A stretch of 33,529 bases of DNA from Gammaproteobacteria bacterium (GCA_022340645.1 JAJDNP010000044.1:1-33529); one strand, 5' to 3'; positions 27,056 to 33,529 are shown, numbered from the stretch's first letter. Numbers and translations: made by a program. The notes: a model not told the origin generated them from the sequence alone.

Positions 27056-27820
27056 ATGACATTACCTGCTTTTAAAAAACACCAGTACCAATTTACCGCG
27101 CATATTCGTAATCCTCAACAGAATGCCGTGCCCGAAGGCATCGAAGATCGCCGCATGGGAATTTACCGCGACCTGCTGTATAACAACATAGAAGGGTTTA
27201 TCGCCAGCGGCTTTCCGGTGATCCGTGAAATCTATAATGATGAAAACTGGCATAGCATGATACGTGATTTTTTTGCCAGGCATAAATGCCACACTCCCTA
27301 TTTTCTGGAAATATCCCAGGAGTTTATCCATTACCTGCAGCATGAAAGAATACCGCAGCATGCAGATCCTGCCGGACTGGTCGAGCTTGCCCATTACGAA
27401 TGGGTGGAACTGGCCCTGCATACTGCTGAGGATGAAGTAAGCATGGATAACATAAACGCCAATGGGGATTTACTCCGCCAGCGCCCGGTTCTTTCTCCCC
27501 TTGCCTGGCCGCTGGCTTACCAGTTTCCTGTTCACACCATGGGTCCGGACAACCTGCCTGAAGAAGCACCCGCACAGGCAACTTACCTGGTGGTTTACCG
27601 CAACAGGAAGGATGAAGTTCATTTTCTCGAAATTAATCCGGTAACAGCGCGCCTGATTGCACTGTTACAGGAAAATATATCTTACACCGGCCTTGATGCC
27701 ATCAACCGCATTATCGAAGAAATGAGCCATCCAAAACCGGAAATTGTAAAACAGGGCGGGCAAGCTGCATTAGAGCAACTGCAACAGTATGGCATTATTT
27801 TAGGGGTAAAAAACAATTGA
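27056..27820 (+). CDS. hvfC: DUF2063 partner protein, HvfC/BufC type
   Basis: A 254-residue cytoplasmic protein. The N-terminal half is the DUF2063 domain (RRMGIYRDLLYNNIEGFIASGFPVIREI). The C-terminal half (about 130-254) is a winged-helix-like/RRE-type region with PVTARLIALLQ. In MNIO systems the DUF2063 protein binds the precursor leader and presents it to the maturase. It closes the block of maturation genes; the next gene, an SDR protein, starts 47 bases later and may be read from the same transcript but is not a typical member of the system. Confidence 0.88.
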   Translation: MTLPAFKKHQYQFTAHIRNPQQNAVPEGIEDRRMGIYRDLLYNNIEGFIASGFPVIREIYNDENWHSMIRDFFARHKCHTPYFLEISQEFIHYLQHERIPQHADPAGLVELAHYEWVELALHTAEDEVSMDNINANGDLLRQRPVLSPLAWPLAYQFPVHTMGPDNLPEEAPAQATYLVVYRNRKDEVHFLEINPVTARLIALLQENISYTGLDAINRIIEEMSHPKPEIVKQGGQAALEQLQQYGIILGVKNN

Positions 27821-27867
27821 GTTATCTCGCGTAATGAAATTCAGCAAGATATATATAAACAATAAGC

Positions 27868-28734
27868 ATGCTGGATAATAAGCAAGCCACGATCGCAGGC
27901 TGTGGCCATATCGGAAAACTGCTGGCACTGCAGCTACGTCCGAAAAACATAGCCGTCACCGGTTTTGTCAGCAGCGAGTCCAGCCTTGCAGAATGCAAAA
28001 GCAGAAACATACGCTGTGAAATAATCAACCTGGATAAACCGCTTGATAATATCAACCTTGCCGGGCAGCCTGTAATCTATCTTGTGCCACCACCGCGCTC
28101 GGGCAGAACAGATACACGTATCACAAATTTTCTGCGCGCCATTGAAAAACAGCCACCGTGCAGGTTCGTACTCATCAGCACCACAGGCGTTTATGGCGAT
28201 TGCAGGGGCGGCTGGGTTGATGAATCGACTCCGCTAAATCCGAGTGCGGATCGTGCTTTTCGCCGCGCCGATGCTGAACAGCAATTGCAGCATTTTTGCC
28301 AGCGCCTGGACATACCGCTGGTCATCCTCCGGGTACCGGGCATTTATGGCCCGGGCCGGGTACCGCTGGCGCGCATTGAAAGTGGCCAGCCGATTGTCAG
28401 TAAACAGGACTCGCCATTCACTAACAGGATCCATGCCGATGACCTGGTGAATGTCTGTGAAAAAGCATTGTTCGATCCCGGGATTACCGGCATATACAAC
28501 GTAACGGATGGCCATCCCAGCACCATGTATGATTACATTACAGGCGTAGCATCAGCAATGAATTTACCCGTGCCGCCCGTGATTTCTTTAGAGCAGGCGC
28601 AACACCAGTTATCAGCAGGCATGCTGTCATACATGGCTGAATCCAGGCGTATCGATAACAGCAAACTGCTGAAAGATTTTAAAATCGAACTGCAATACCC
28701 TGACCTGCAATCTGGACTTAAACACATAGCCTGA
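27868..28734 (+). CDS. Atypical SDR/NAD-dependent epimerase-like protein (YeeZ-like)
   Basis: A 288-residue protein with a Rossmann fold: a dinucleotide-binding start (ATIAGCGHIGKLLALQL), VIYLVPPPRSGRTD, then FVLISTTGVYGD, where the extended-SDR Ser/Thr-Tyr region lies, and ILRVPGIYGPGR. The Tyr-x3-Lys catalytic pair of active SDR enzymes is not seen: an Arg/Ala-rich segment (DRAFRRADAEQQL) stands where it would be expected. This pattern fits the YeeZ/atypical SDR group of unknown reaction. It follows hvfC closely; I see no link to copper peptide maturation. Confidence 0.78.
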   Translation: MLDNKQATIAGCGHIGKLLALQLRPKNIAVTGFVSSESSLAECKSRNIRCEIINLDKPLDNINLAGQPVIYLVPPPRSGRTDTRITNFLRAIEKQPPCRFVLISTTGVYGDCRGGWVDESTPLNPSADRAFRRADAEQQLQHFCQRLDIPLVILRVPGIYGPGRVPLARIESGQPIVSKQDSPFTNRIHADDLVNVCEKALFDPGITGIYNVTDGHPSTMYDYITGVASAMNLPVPPVISLEQAQHQLSAGMLSYMAESRRIDNSKLLKDFKIELQYPDLQSGLKHIA

Positions 28735-28805
28735 CACAGCTATAACAAGGCGGCCTGCCGATACTAACAACGACACCTTTAAATTAACGACTTTGCCCGC
28801 ATTTA

Positions 28806-28984
28806 TTAACCCGGCGATAATATATATCGCATTCAGGGCTGCAAAAAAAGGCCGGAGTACGCCCGCCCACGGACAGCATATCATCCCTTGTTGTAGAATG
28901 GCTACAACGGCGCGCTGATGCCTTGCCGTGAACAGGCGGGCGTACTACTCCGGCTGAATGCGATATATATTGTCGCCGGGTTAA
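28806..28984. mobile_element. MITE-like 179-bp palindromic element
   Basis: The 31-base ends, 28806-28836 (starting TTAACCCGGCGATAAT) and 28954-28984, are inverted repeats with one mismatch. Inside them GCCGGAGTACGCCCGCC (28851-28867) pairs with 28935-28954, which has a three-base duplication. CACGG/CCGTG follows at 28868-28872 and 28926-28930, and an inner hairpin GTTGTAG/CTACAAC sits at 28890-28908. Both outer ends carry TTAA, which may be part of the inverted repeat or a target duplication. No coding sequence; probably moved by a transposase elsewhere. It occupies most of the 380-base gap before the ETHE1-like gene; I see nothing else there. Confidence 0.7.
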
Positions 28985-29114
28985 TATAATGAACTGGATA
29001 ATTGTCGTGTGCAGACAGATTTACAAATATCTGTTCAGCAGAGCATGATATAAGGTAGATTAAACAAACGATTCAACACACCATGAAATGTAACGCACAG
29101 GCAGCAGGTTTAAT

Positions 29115-29900
29115 ATGAAATTTTCAAAGCATGTCAGATCAGATGCAATGATATTCCACCAGCTTTTCGAGTCTGATTCATCAACCTTTAGCTACCTGAT
29201 TGCCGACCCGGACACGGCTGAAGCGCTGCTGATTGATCCGGTGCTGGAAACCGTAGAGCGAGATTTACAGTTACTCAAGGACCTGAACCTGAAACTGACC
29301 GCAACGCTGGAGACACATGTGCATGCGGATCACCTGACAGGCGCAAGCAGGCTTAAAAGCCACACTAAATGCAAAATCGCCTATCCTGCCATGATCCAGT
29401 CATCCTGTATCGATATCGGCATAAAAGAAGGCGAAGCATTCAAACTTGGCCATATCGAACTCAATCCACTGTTTACGCCTGGCCATACCGACCATCACCA
29501 TGCCTATCTCATCGATACCCCTGTACAGAAATTCCTGTTCAGCGGCGATTCATTATTGATTGAATCATGCGGTCGTACCGACTTCCAGTCGGGAGATGCC
29601 GAAACCCTGTATAACAGTATTCACAACAAAATTTTCTCTCTGCCGGATGAAACGCTGATTTACCCGGGACACGATTACGAATCGCGTTTCATTACCACGG
29701 TAGCACAGGAAAAAGCACGCAACCCAAGACTGGGTGGCGGCAGGAAAAAGCAGGAGTTTATTGAAATCATGAACAACCTCGATTTGCCCTACCCGCGCAA
29801 AATTGATTTTGCGGTACCCGGTAACGAAAATTGCGGTCGATGCCCGGATAACGTTCCTGAAAACTTAAAAGGCAGTTGCGCTGACCATGACCAGGGGTAA
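29115..29900 (+). CDS. ETHE1-like persulfide dioxygenase (metallo-beta-lactamase fold)
   Basis: A 261-residue cytoplasmic protein with the MBL-fold iron ligands in THVHADHLTGA, TPGHTDHHHAYL, FSGDSLLIESCGRTDFQSGD and YPGHDY. The RTDFQ-GD segment is typical of ETHE1/persulfide dioxygenases, which oxidise glutathione persulfide to sulfite and glutathione with O2. The start at 29115 has AGG six bases upstream; an internal ATG at 29148 lacks one. A C-terminal tail with NENCGRCPDN and SCADHDQG contains three Cys. It follows the MITE-like element and appears to stand alone. Confidence 0.88.
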   Translation: MKFSKHVRSDAMIFHQLFESDSSTFSYLIADPDTAEALLIDPVLETVERDLQLLKDLNLKLTATLETHVHADHLTGASRLKSHTKCKIAYPAMIQSSCIDIGIKEGEAFKLGHIELNPLFTPGHTDHHHAYLIDTPVQKFLFSGDSLLIESCGRTDFQSGDAETLYNSIHNKIFSLPDETLIYPGHDYESRFITTVAQEKARNPRLGGGRKKQEFIEIMNNLDLPYPRKIDFAVPGNENCGRCPDNVPENLKGSCADHDQG

Positions 29901-30075
29901 GATGCAAGCGCCGGCATTAAACAATCCCGCATGATTGAATTTTGTGTTAACGCACCAGCAAAACTCCGTCTGTTCCGAATGGGTCCTGGTTAAGCAGGCA
30001 CAAATAGATTGCCGCCGCGCTAACGCTCGCAATAACTGTCATTCAGGACCAGGTAAGCAGCATTCCGGCCTGTCC

Positions 30076-30087
30076 CCGGTTAACCGG
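30076..30087. repeat. Perfect 12-bp palindrome CCGGTTAACCGG
   Basis: Lies between the convergent ETHE1-like and glutathione peroxidase genes, 18 bases past the end of the latter. It may be a short stem or a protein site; no T-run follows. Confidence 0.35.
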
Positions 30088-30104
30088 TTACTTAATTCAA
30101 ATCT

Positions 30105-30665
30105 TTAAAACCTGACACGCTTCAGCTCGGTTTCTATGGCGTTGACCACTCGTTTATCCAGCGGGTCGACAGCACTCTGGTAATTCGTAACCAGCTTGCC
30201 ATCACTGCCGATAAGATATTTATGAAAATTCCACTGCGGATAAACGCCGGATACTTCGGCCAGTTTACGGTAAAAAGGATCCGCCCTGGGGTGAGTAACA
30301 TGCGTTTTGCCGAACAGCGGAAACTCTACGCCATACGTTACACTGCAGAAATCTCTTATCTGCTTTTCACTGCCCGGCTCCTGCTGGCCAAAATCGTTTG
30401 ACGGGAATCCAAGTACTACCAGGCCTTGCTGCTGGTATTGCCTGTATAGTTTTTCCAGTGAATCATACTGGTGTGTGTAAGCGCATTTGCTGGCAGTGTT
30501 CACCACCAGCAGCACCTTGCCCTGGTATGCTTCACACAGGTTAAGCTGCTCCCTGTTATGCAATGTTCGAACATTGAAATTGAGCAACTCGGAGCATTCT
30601 TTTGCAAACAGCTGGCTGCTGCCAAACAACAGCGTAGTGAATACAGCGAATATAAAATATTTCAT
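30105..30665 (-). CDS. Exported glutathione peroxidase family protein
   Basis: A 186-residue protein with a Sec signal peptide (MKYFIFAVFTTLLFGSSQLFA, cleavage before KEC), so it acts in the periplasm. The catalytic set is visible: peroxidatic Cys61 in NTASKCAYT, Gln in SNDFGQQEPG (about 94) and Trp-Asn at 145-146 in WNFHKYL. Cys107 in RDFCSVTYG is the likely resolving Cys, which makes this a thioredoxin-dependent, BtuE-like enzyme rather than a selenoenzyme. It reduces peroxides. It starts 36 bases after the MerR-type gene on the same strand with its own ribosome binding site (AAGGTG), so it is probably in an operon with the regulator. Confidence 0.88.
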   Translation of the reverse strand: MKYFIFAVFTTLLFGSSQLFAKECSELLNFNVRTLHNREQLNLCEAYQGKVLLVVNTASKCAYTHQYDSLEKLYRQYQQQGLVVLGFPSNDFGQQEPGSEKQIRDFCSVTYGVEFPLFGKTHVTHPRADPFYRKLAEVSGVYPQWNFHKYLIGSDGKLVTNYQSAVDPLDKRVVNAIETELKRVRF

Positions 30666-30701
30666 TTCACACCTTTTTACTATAAGCCCAGTCAGACATT
30701 A

Positions 30702-31565
30702 TCAGAGTGGTAAATTATCGAGTGAAGCAAACCTGGTCACACCCGGCGGTAACTTGCGCATACGCCCGACGCCTTCGCCACCCATCCAGATATCGACACT
30801 TTGCGGAAGCATGGCACGCAGCTGGTTAACATTGCCGCGTATGCTGTCATGCTGGTATGCGCCGCTGAAAGAAATGCCAAGTACAGCTGCATCGAAACGG
30901 AACACGGCAGCAACAATCTGATCAAGCGGTACTTCGCCGCCCAGGTTAATAACGGATATATGACGAAACGATAACAACGCGGCAAGCATCAATAGTCCTA
31001 GGGTATGTTCTTCACCGGGCAAGGTAGCGAGTAATATACGCGGCTGCTTCGCCGTATGCTGCAACGCTGAAATCTCGGTATTTAGTAATCGAAGCAGCAC
31101 CTGTGATAGCAGGTGCTCTTCAAAGATCTGTAACTGGCCCCTCGCCCAGCGCTCGCCAACGGTATGCAGCAACGGTATCACCGTTTGAGTAATGAAAGCC
31201 TGCATCCCCTGCTGCTGATAGCTATGCGCAAGTACAGCGCCCAGTTCACTGCCGTCGCCTGTCTGCAGCACGTTAAGAATATTCTCTATCGACTCATCGA
31301 GCTGTGCCTCGGGATATAGCTCAGCCTCTAGTGCATCCAGGTCCGCGTCGCTGAGCGTAACCACTTTGCCCGGGCGCAAACCCTGATCGAGCAGCCGGCG
31401 AATACGCTGCAGGCGACGCAGCTGACCCTGCGAATACATTCGCTCACCCTTATCGTTGCGCATCGGCAGTGGAAATCCGTAACGCCGCTCCCAGATACGC
31501 AACGTATCGCGAGCAATGCCGCTATCCCGTTCCACGGCGCCGATGGTCAAATATTGGTAACTCAT
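30702..31565 (-). CDS. MerR regulator with cobalamin-binding domain (CarH/LitR-like)
   Basis: A 287-residue transcription factor. The N-terminal MerR helix-turn-helix (about 5-72, TIGAVERDSGIARDTLRIWERRYGFP with a YSQGQLRRLQRIRRL second part) is followed by a helical B12-binding cap (about 90-170) and a Rossmann-like B12-binding domain (175-287). The cap has the Trp140-x9-Glu150-His151 motif of AdoCbl photoreceptors. PGEEH at 183-187 gives His187 as the expected axial ligand. In CarH, light breaks the Co-C bond and releases DNA. At the position next to Trp (His in T. thermophilus CarH) I read Ala141. Targets are likely the divergent small gene and its own operon with the glutathione peroxidase. 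Confidence 0.88.
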   Translation of the reverse strand: MSYQYLTIGAVERDSGIARDTLRIWERRYGFPLPMRNDKGERMYSQGQLRRLQRIRRLLDQGLRPGKVVTLSDADLDALEAELYPEAQLDESIENILNVLQTGDGSELGAVLAHSYQQQGMQAFITQTVIPLLHTVGERWARGQLQIFEEHLLSQVLLRLLNTEISALQHTAKQPRILLATLPGEEHTLGLLMLAALLSFRHISVINLGGEVPLDQIVAAVFRFDAAVLGISFSGAYQHDSIRGNVNQLRAMLPQSVDIWMGGEGVGRMRKLPPGVTRFASLDNLPL

Positions 31566-31571
31566 AGACCT

Positions 31572-31599
31572 ACTATAGCAAAAACGGAATAAATTGCAA
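31572..31599 (-). promoter_or_regulatory. Putative leftward promoter of the MerR-type gene
   Basis: Minus strand: TTGCAA (31594-31599) and TATAGT (31572-31577) separated by 16 bases. The start codon at 31565 is only six bases from the -10, so the transcript has almost no leader. Confidence 0.45.
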
Positions 31600-31609
31600 T
31601 TTTAATATT

Positions 31610-31645
31610 ATTTGTCCTAGACAAATGAAAATTTATCCATATAAT
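31610..31645 (+). promoter_or_regulatory. Rightward promoter with palindromic operator
   Basis: ATTTGTC-CTA-GACAAAT at 31610-31626 is a perfect 7-3-7 inverted repeat. It overlaps the -35 TAGACA (31618-31623), which is 16 bases from a perfect -10 TATAAT (31640-31645). The layout, between the divergent MerR-type gene and the small gene, suggests a repressor site for the regulator. Confidence 0.6.
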
Positions 31646-31710
31646 AGCGTCATGGGTTGCTGAATTACCCGCGATTAAAGTCTTCGGACCCAACTTACAG
31701 GAGAGATATC

Positions 31711-31881
31711 ATGTTTAACTATGAACAAGAAAATGTCGCACTCATAATTGAAGAATTACACGACAAGGCTATTCGTGCGCTAGAACAGGAAGAGATAGAA
31801 ATATTGTCGTCGGTGGTTCCAGGCAGCCGGCTACATGAAGTTATCAACAATCCTGTCGATAGTGGTATTGATGAAGGCTAA
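31711..31881 (+). CDS. Small 56-residue acidic protein, function unknown
   Basis: It starts at ATG 31711, with AGGAGAG at 31699-31705, and encodes a hydrophilic, Glu-rich protein predicted as helix (EQENVALIIEELHDKAIRALEQ...) with an acidic C-terminus. No signal peptide, Cys or membrane segment. I do not recognise a family. It has the palindrome-overlapped promoter at 31610-31645 and is divergent from the CarH-like regulator, so its expression may follow light or cobalamin state; that is inference. A structured region and terminator follow its stop. Confidence 0.6.
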   Translation: MFNYEQENVALIIEELHDKAIRALEQEEIEILSSVVPGSRLHEVINNPVDSGIDEG

Positions 31882-31906
31882 AAACACTGAACAGCCCCCC
31901 TTATTC

Positions 31907-31968
31907 GGGCTCGACCCCAGAACAGTTCCCCGCTTTGTAAATAGCCAGGGCGGGGAATCCTGAGCCCA
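31907..31968 (+). ncRNA. Candidate structured RNA or 3' UTR element
   Basis: Nested stems: GGGCTC (31907-31912) with GAGCCC (31962-31967), and TTCCCCGC (31926-31933) with GCGGGGAA (31950-31957), followed directly by the terminator. The two nested perfect pairings and the terminator fit a small RNA processed from the 3' end of the 56-residue gene mRNA. I recognise no known family. Confidence 0.4.
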
Positions 31969-31998
31969 CCGGAGAGGTAGACCCTCTCCGGCGTTTTT
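31969..31998 (+). terminator. Rho-independent terminator
   Basis: CCGGAGAGG (31969-31977) and CCTCTCCGG (31983-31991) form a 9-bp stem with a five-base loop, followed by CG and a T5 run (31994-31998). It ends the small-gene transcript. Confidence 0.88.
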
Positions 31999-32099
31999 GT
32001 AAAGCCAGGACTGCTGTATAGCAACGAATACATATAAACTGGTAACACGAATAACAGGTATGTTCTCCCTGGTATCAGCTATTTGTCAGAAAACCTTTT

Positions 32100-32729
32100 A
32101 TGCAGTTTGCATCACACAGCCGCATTGGCCCGCTTATTAGCCTTATAATCAGTACCAGCGTGATCAATACTACACTGGCCAATGATGCAATGCGTGAGGT
32201 AAATAATGGCAATATTGATGACAGGAGCAGCGGCGACTTCAGATCTAATGCTGGCGTCGAATGGCGGCTGATTACCGATAATGTCATGGGCGGTCTTTCC
32301 AGCGGACAGTTAACGCTCGATCATTACAAGAACAAGAACTGCCTGCGCATGCGCGGTGATGTTAGCACCGAGAATAATGGCGGCTTTTTACAGATAGCCC
32401 TGTCTCTGTCGGACCTGTCTCAGTCTGGAAATGGCGCCTTTGACGCCTCGGCTTATGACGGGATTGAGCTGGAAGTCGCGGGTAATAATGAAAGTTACAA
32501 CATCCACATTCGTACCAGCGGTCTCTGGTTGCCATGGCAGTCGTATCGAGCCAGTTTTACTGCAGGTGGTGACTGGCAGACACTACGTATCCCGTTTGCC
32601 AGTCTGCAGCCGTATAAAACCAGCCGGGCTTTCTCGCAGGATAAACTGAAACGAATTGGCCTGGTTGCTATCGGCAGAGGATTTCAGGCGAACCTGTGCC
32701 TGGCGCGAATCAGTTTCTACAGTGAATAA
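32100..32729 (+). CDS. Exported CIA30-domain protein
   Basis: A 209-residue protein. A hydrophobic N-terminus (about 10-27, GPLISLIISTSVINTTLA) acts as a signal peptide. The rest matches the CIA30/galactose-binding-like fold: EWRLITDNVMGGLSSGQL at the start of the domain, GDVSTENNGGFLQIAL, YDGIELEVAGN and WQTLRIPFASLQP. CIA30 was named for a mitochondrial complex I assembly factor, but bacterial members are of unknown function and often exported. Start at ATG 32100, with no clear ribosome binding site. It stands apart from its neighbours. Confidence 0.82.
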   Translation: MQFASHSRIGPLISLIISTSVINTTLANDAMREVNNGNIDDRSSGDFRSNAGVEWRLITDNVMGGLSSGQLTLDHYKNKNCLRMRGDVSTENNGGFLQIALSLSDLSQSGNGAFDASAYDGIELEVAGNNESYNIHIRTSGLWLPWQSYRASFTAGGDWQTLRIPFASLQPYKTSRAFSQDKLKRIGLVAIGRGFQANLCLARISFYSE

Positions 32730-32800
32730 TTCATCCCTGATACCAGTAGTCGCTACAATCTGGCCCAGGTGTATGCCGAGCAGACCGCTGCATTCGTATC

Positions 32801-33156
32801 TTAATTATTTATCCGTTTTGTAAACCATGCATTGATCGATACCAGCACGCCAATAATGCTGGCGACCCAGGGCATGTTGCCTGCAGCGCTAAAAAATACC
32901 ATGGAATAATAATAAACAGAGGGGGCGATGTGAATTCAACCAGCTTATGCCGCTTGAAAGGAAGTTCTTTATGATGCCAGGCGGGTAGTCAGTGACTATA
33001 TTCAGTCCCATGCCGATAATGAACACGATCACTGTTAGCTTGTCGCATCGGTATAATCATTGAAGCCGAGCAACCACGGGGACAATAACAGGAATACGAT
33101 CCCACGAGATCATTTAGTGCATGCATGCTTAACGAAATCGGGCCGTATTCTTTCAC
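32801..33156 (-). pseudogene. SPW-repeat membrane protein gene, broken by four apparent frameshifts
   Basis: Read on the minus strand from GTG at 33156 (AGGAG seven bases upstream) to TAA at 32801-32803, the three frames together give one SPW-type protein of about 118 residues: a KEYGPISLSMHALNDLVG start, then IVFLLLSPWLLGFNDYTDAT, LTVIVFIIGMGLNIVTDY, ELPFKRHKLVEFTSPPLF and a final helix GNMPWVASIIGVLVSINAW. The SPWLLGF segment is the family hallmark. Four changes of frame are needed, near 33101-33103, 33036-33040, 32968-32970 and 32891-32896. Each is explained by loss of one base from a run of identical bases. SPW proteins are small four-helix membrane proteins of unknown function. Either a decayed gene or a stretch of poor sequence. 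Confidence 0.7.
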
Positions 33157-33264
33157 TTTCAAACTCCTGTTCAATTTTATATAAGCACCTGACAAAGCTG
33201 TTGTGGACAACCTGAAAAGAAGGATAGCTGTGCCCTGACATTAGCCCTCTGGAAGCAGATCAAC

Positions 33265-33529
33265 TCAGATGATCTTATCGGGTGATGGGTAATCATGACC
33301 TGATAAGCGCGGCCCAGGCTTTTTCGTCAAGCTTCTGCTGATCAACATACACAGTAAAAATATTGCCATTCCATATAAACTGATGGCTCCGCCCTCACCT
33401 GCTGAATAACCTGCACTGTGTACAATTTTAACCTGCTCAGGATTTGTTTTTATTTTCTCCCTGAATTTATCGAGCTGGACTTTCAGGTTTTCCGTCATAT
33501 TGTCTGCTGCCAGCCTGAAACCCTGAATG
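33265..33529 (-). CDS. C-terminal part of an exported protein with a sorting-signal-like tail (5' end outside window)
   Basis: The frame is open from the right edge (an upstream segment IQGFRLAADN is continuous with it) to a TGA at 33265. An ATG at 33498 has no clear ribosome binding site, so the gene probably begins beyond the window. About 87 residues are visible: a charged helix (LKVQLDKFREKIKTNPEQVK), then a Gly-rich patch (SAGYSAGEGGAISLYG), one hydrophobic helix (MAIFLLCMLIS) and a basic end (RSLTKKPGPR). Gly-Gly, helix, basic tail resembles GlyGly-CTERM sorting signals, but the extra 20 residues after the basic cluster are unusual. The parent protein cannot be identified from this part. 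Confidence 0.5.
   Translation of the reverse strand, partial: IQGFRLAADNMTENLKVQLDKFREKIKTNPEQVKIVHSAGYSAGEGGAISLYGMAIFLLCMLISRSLTKKPGPRLSGHDYPSPDKII

Noticed and set aside
27868-28734. SDR protein as a fifth member of the copper RiPP system
   Set aside because: Position alone supports it; the protein looks like a YeeZ-type SDR, and such genes are not known parts of MNIO loci.
32730-32803. 24 codons stay open in frame after the CIA30 gene stop (TTC at 32730 to TAA)
   Set aside because: Too short, begins after a stop with no start codon, and matches nothing I know; possibly a remnant of another gene's end.
32989-33210. A separate 73-residue minus-strand gene
   Set aside because: It is one frame fragment of the SPW-repeat gene; the recognisable SPWLLGF segment lies in another frame of the same stretch.

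Overview
The window is a stretch of bacterial chromosome, most likely from a gammaproteobacterium of the Chromatiales/Thiotrichales type. The evidence is the gene order apbC (mrp) divergent from metG, followed by rsxABCDGE-nth and a DUF1841 gene, together with a GltA of the E. coli type, an EpmB, a FimX-like protein, an ETHE1-type persulfide dioxygenase and a large multihaem cytochrome. Taxonomy is inferred from gene content and order only. I saw no rRNA, tRNA, intact transposase, CRISPR array or phage genes.

Layout. 1-460: 3' end of epmB (EF-P lysylation). 866-2956: degenerate REC-PAS-GGDEF-EAL protein resembling FimX. 3020-5617 (minus): lemA plus an M48 membrane protease. 5618-6244: non-coding stretch with a cluster of strong inverted repeats, then gltA (citrate synthase). 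7666-9123 (minus): TrkH-type K+ transporter subunit. 9601-13294 (minus): an operon of a 66-residue exported protein and an 1149-residue lipoprotein with two Ig-like repeats and eleven CXXCH haem sites, closed by a clear terminator. 13773-14153 (minus): small four-helix membrane protein flanked by two copies of a short palindromic repeat. 14409-15497 (minus) apbC and 15801-17858 metG are divergent. 18066-24039: the complete Rnf/Rsx electron-transport operon plus nth. 24267-24698: DUF1841 protein.

24860-27820 is the most interesting locus: a Cys-repeat RiPP precursor (HvfA/bufferin type, six KCG motifs), a DoxX-like membrane protein, an MNIO/DUF692 maturase and a DUF2063 partner. By family knowledge this is a copper-binding, post-translationally modified peptide system. 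A strong terminator separates the precursor from the maturation genes.

27868-33529: an atypical SDR protein, a 179-bp MITE-like palindrome, an ETHE1-like persulfide dioxygenase, an exported glutathione peroxidase downstream of a MerR regulator with a cobalamin-binding CarH/LitR-type domain, and a divergent 56-residue gene whose promoter -35 lies in a perfect palindrome. That gene is followed by a structured RNA-like region with a terminator. Then come a CIA30-domain exported protein, an SPW-repeat membrane protein broken by four apparent single-base deletions, and the 3' end of a gene with a C-terminal sorting-signal-like tail that runs off the window.

Together the genes describe a respiring, Fe-S-rich cell with redox (Rnf, multihaem cytochrome), copper, peroxide and sulfur-handling functions. 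Several families of short palindromic repeats are scattered between the genes.
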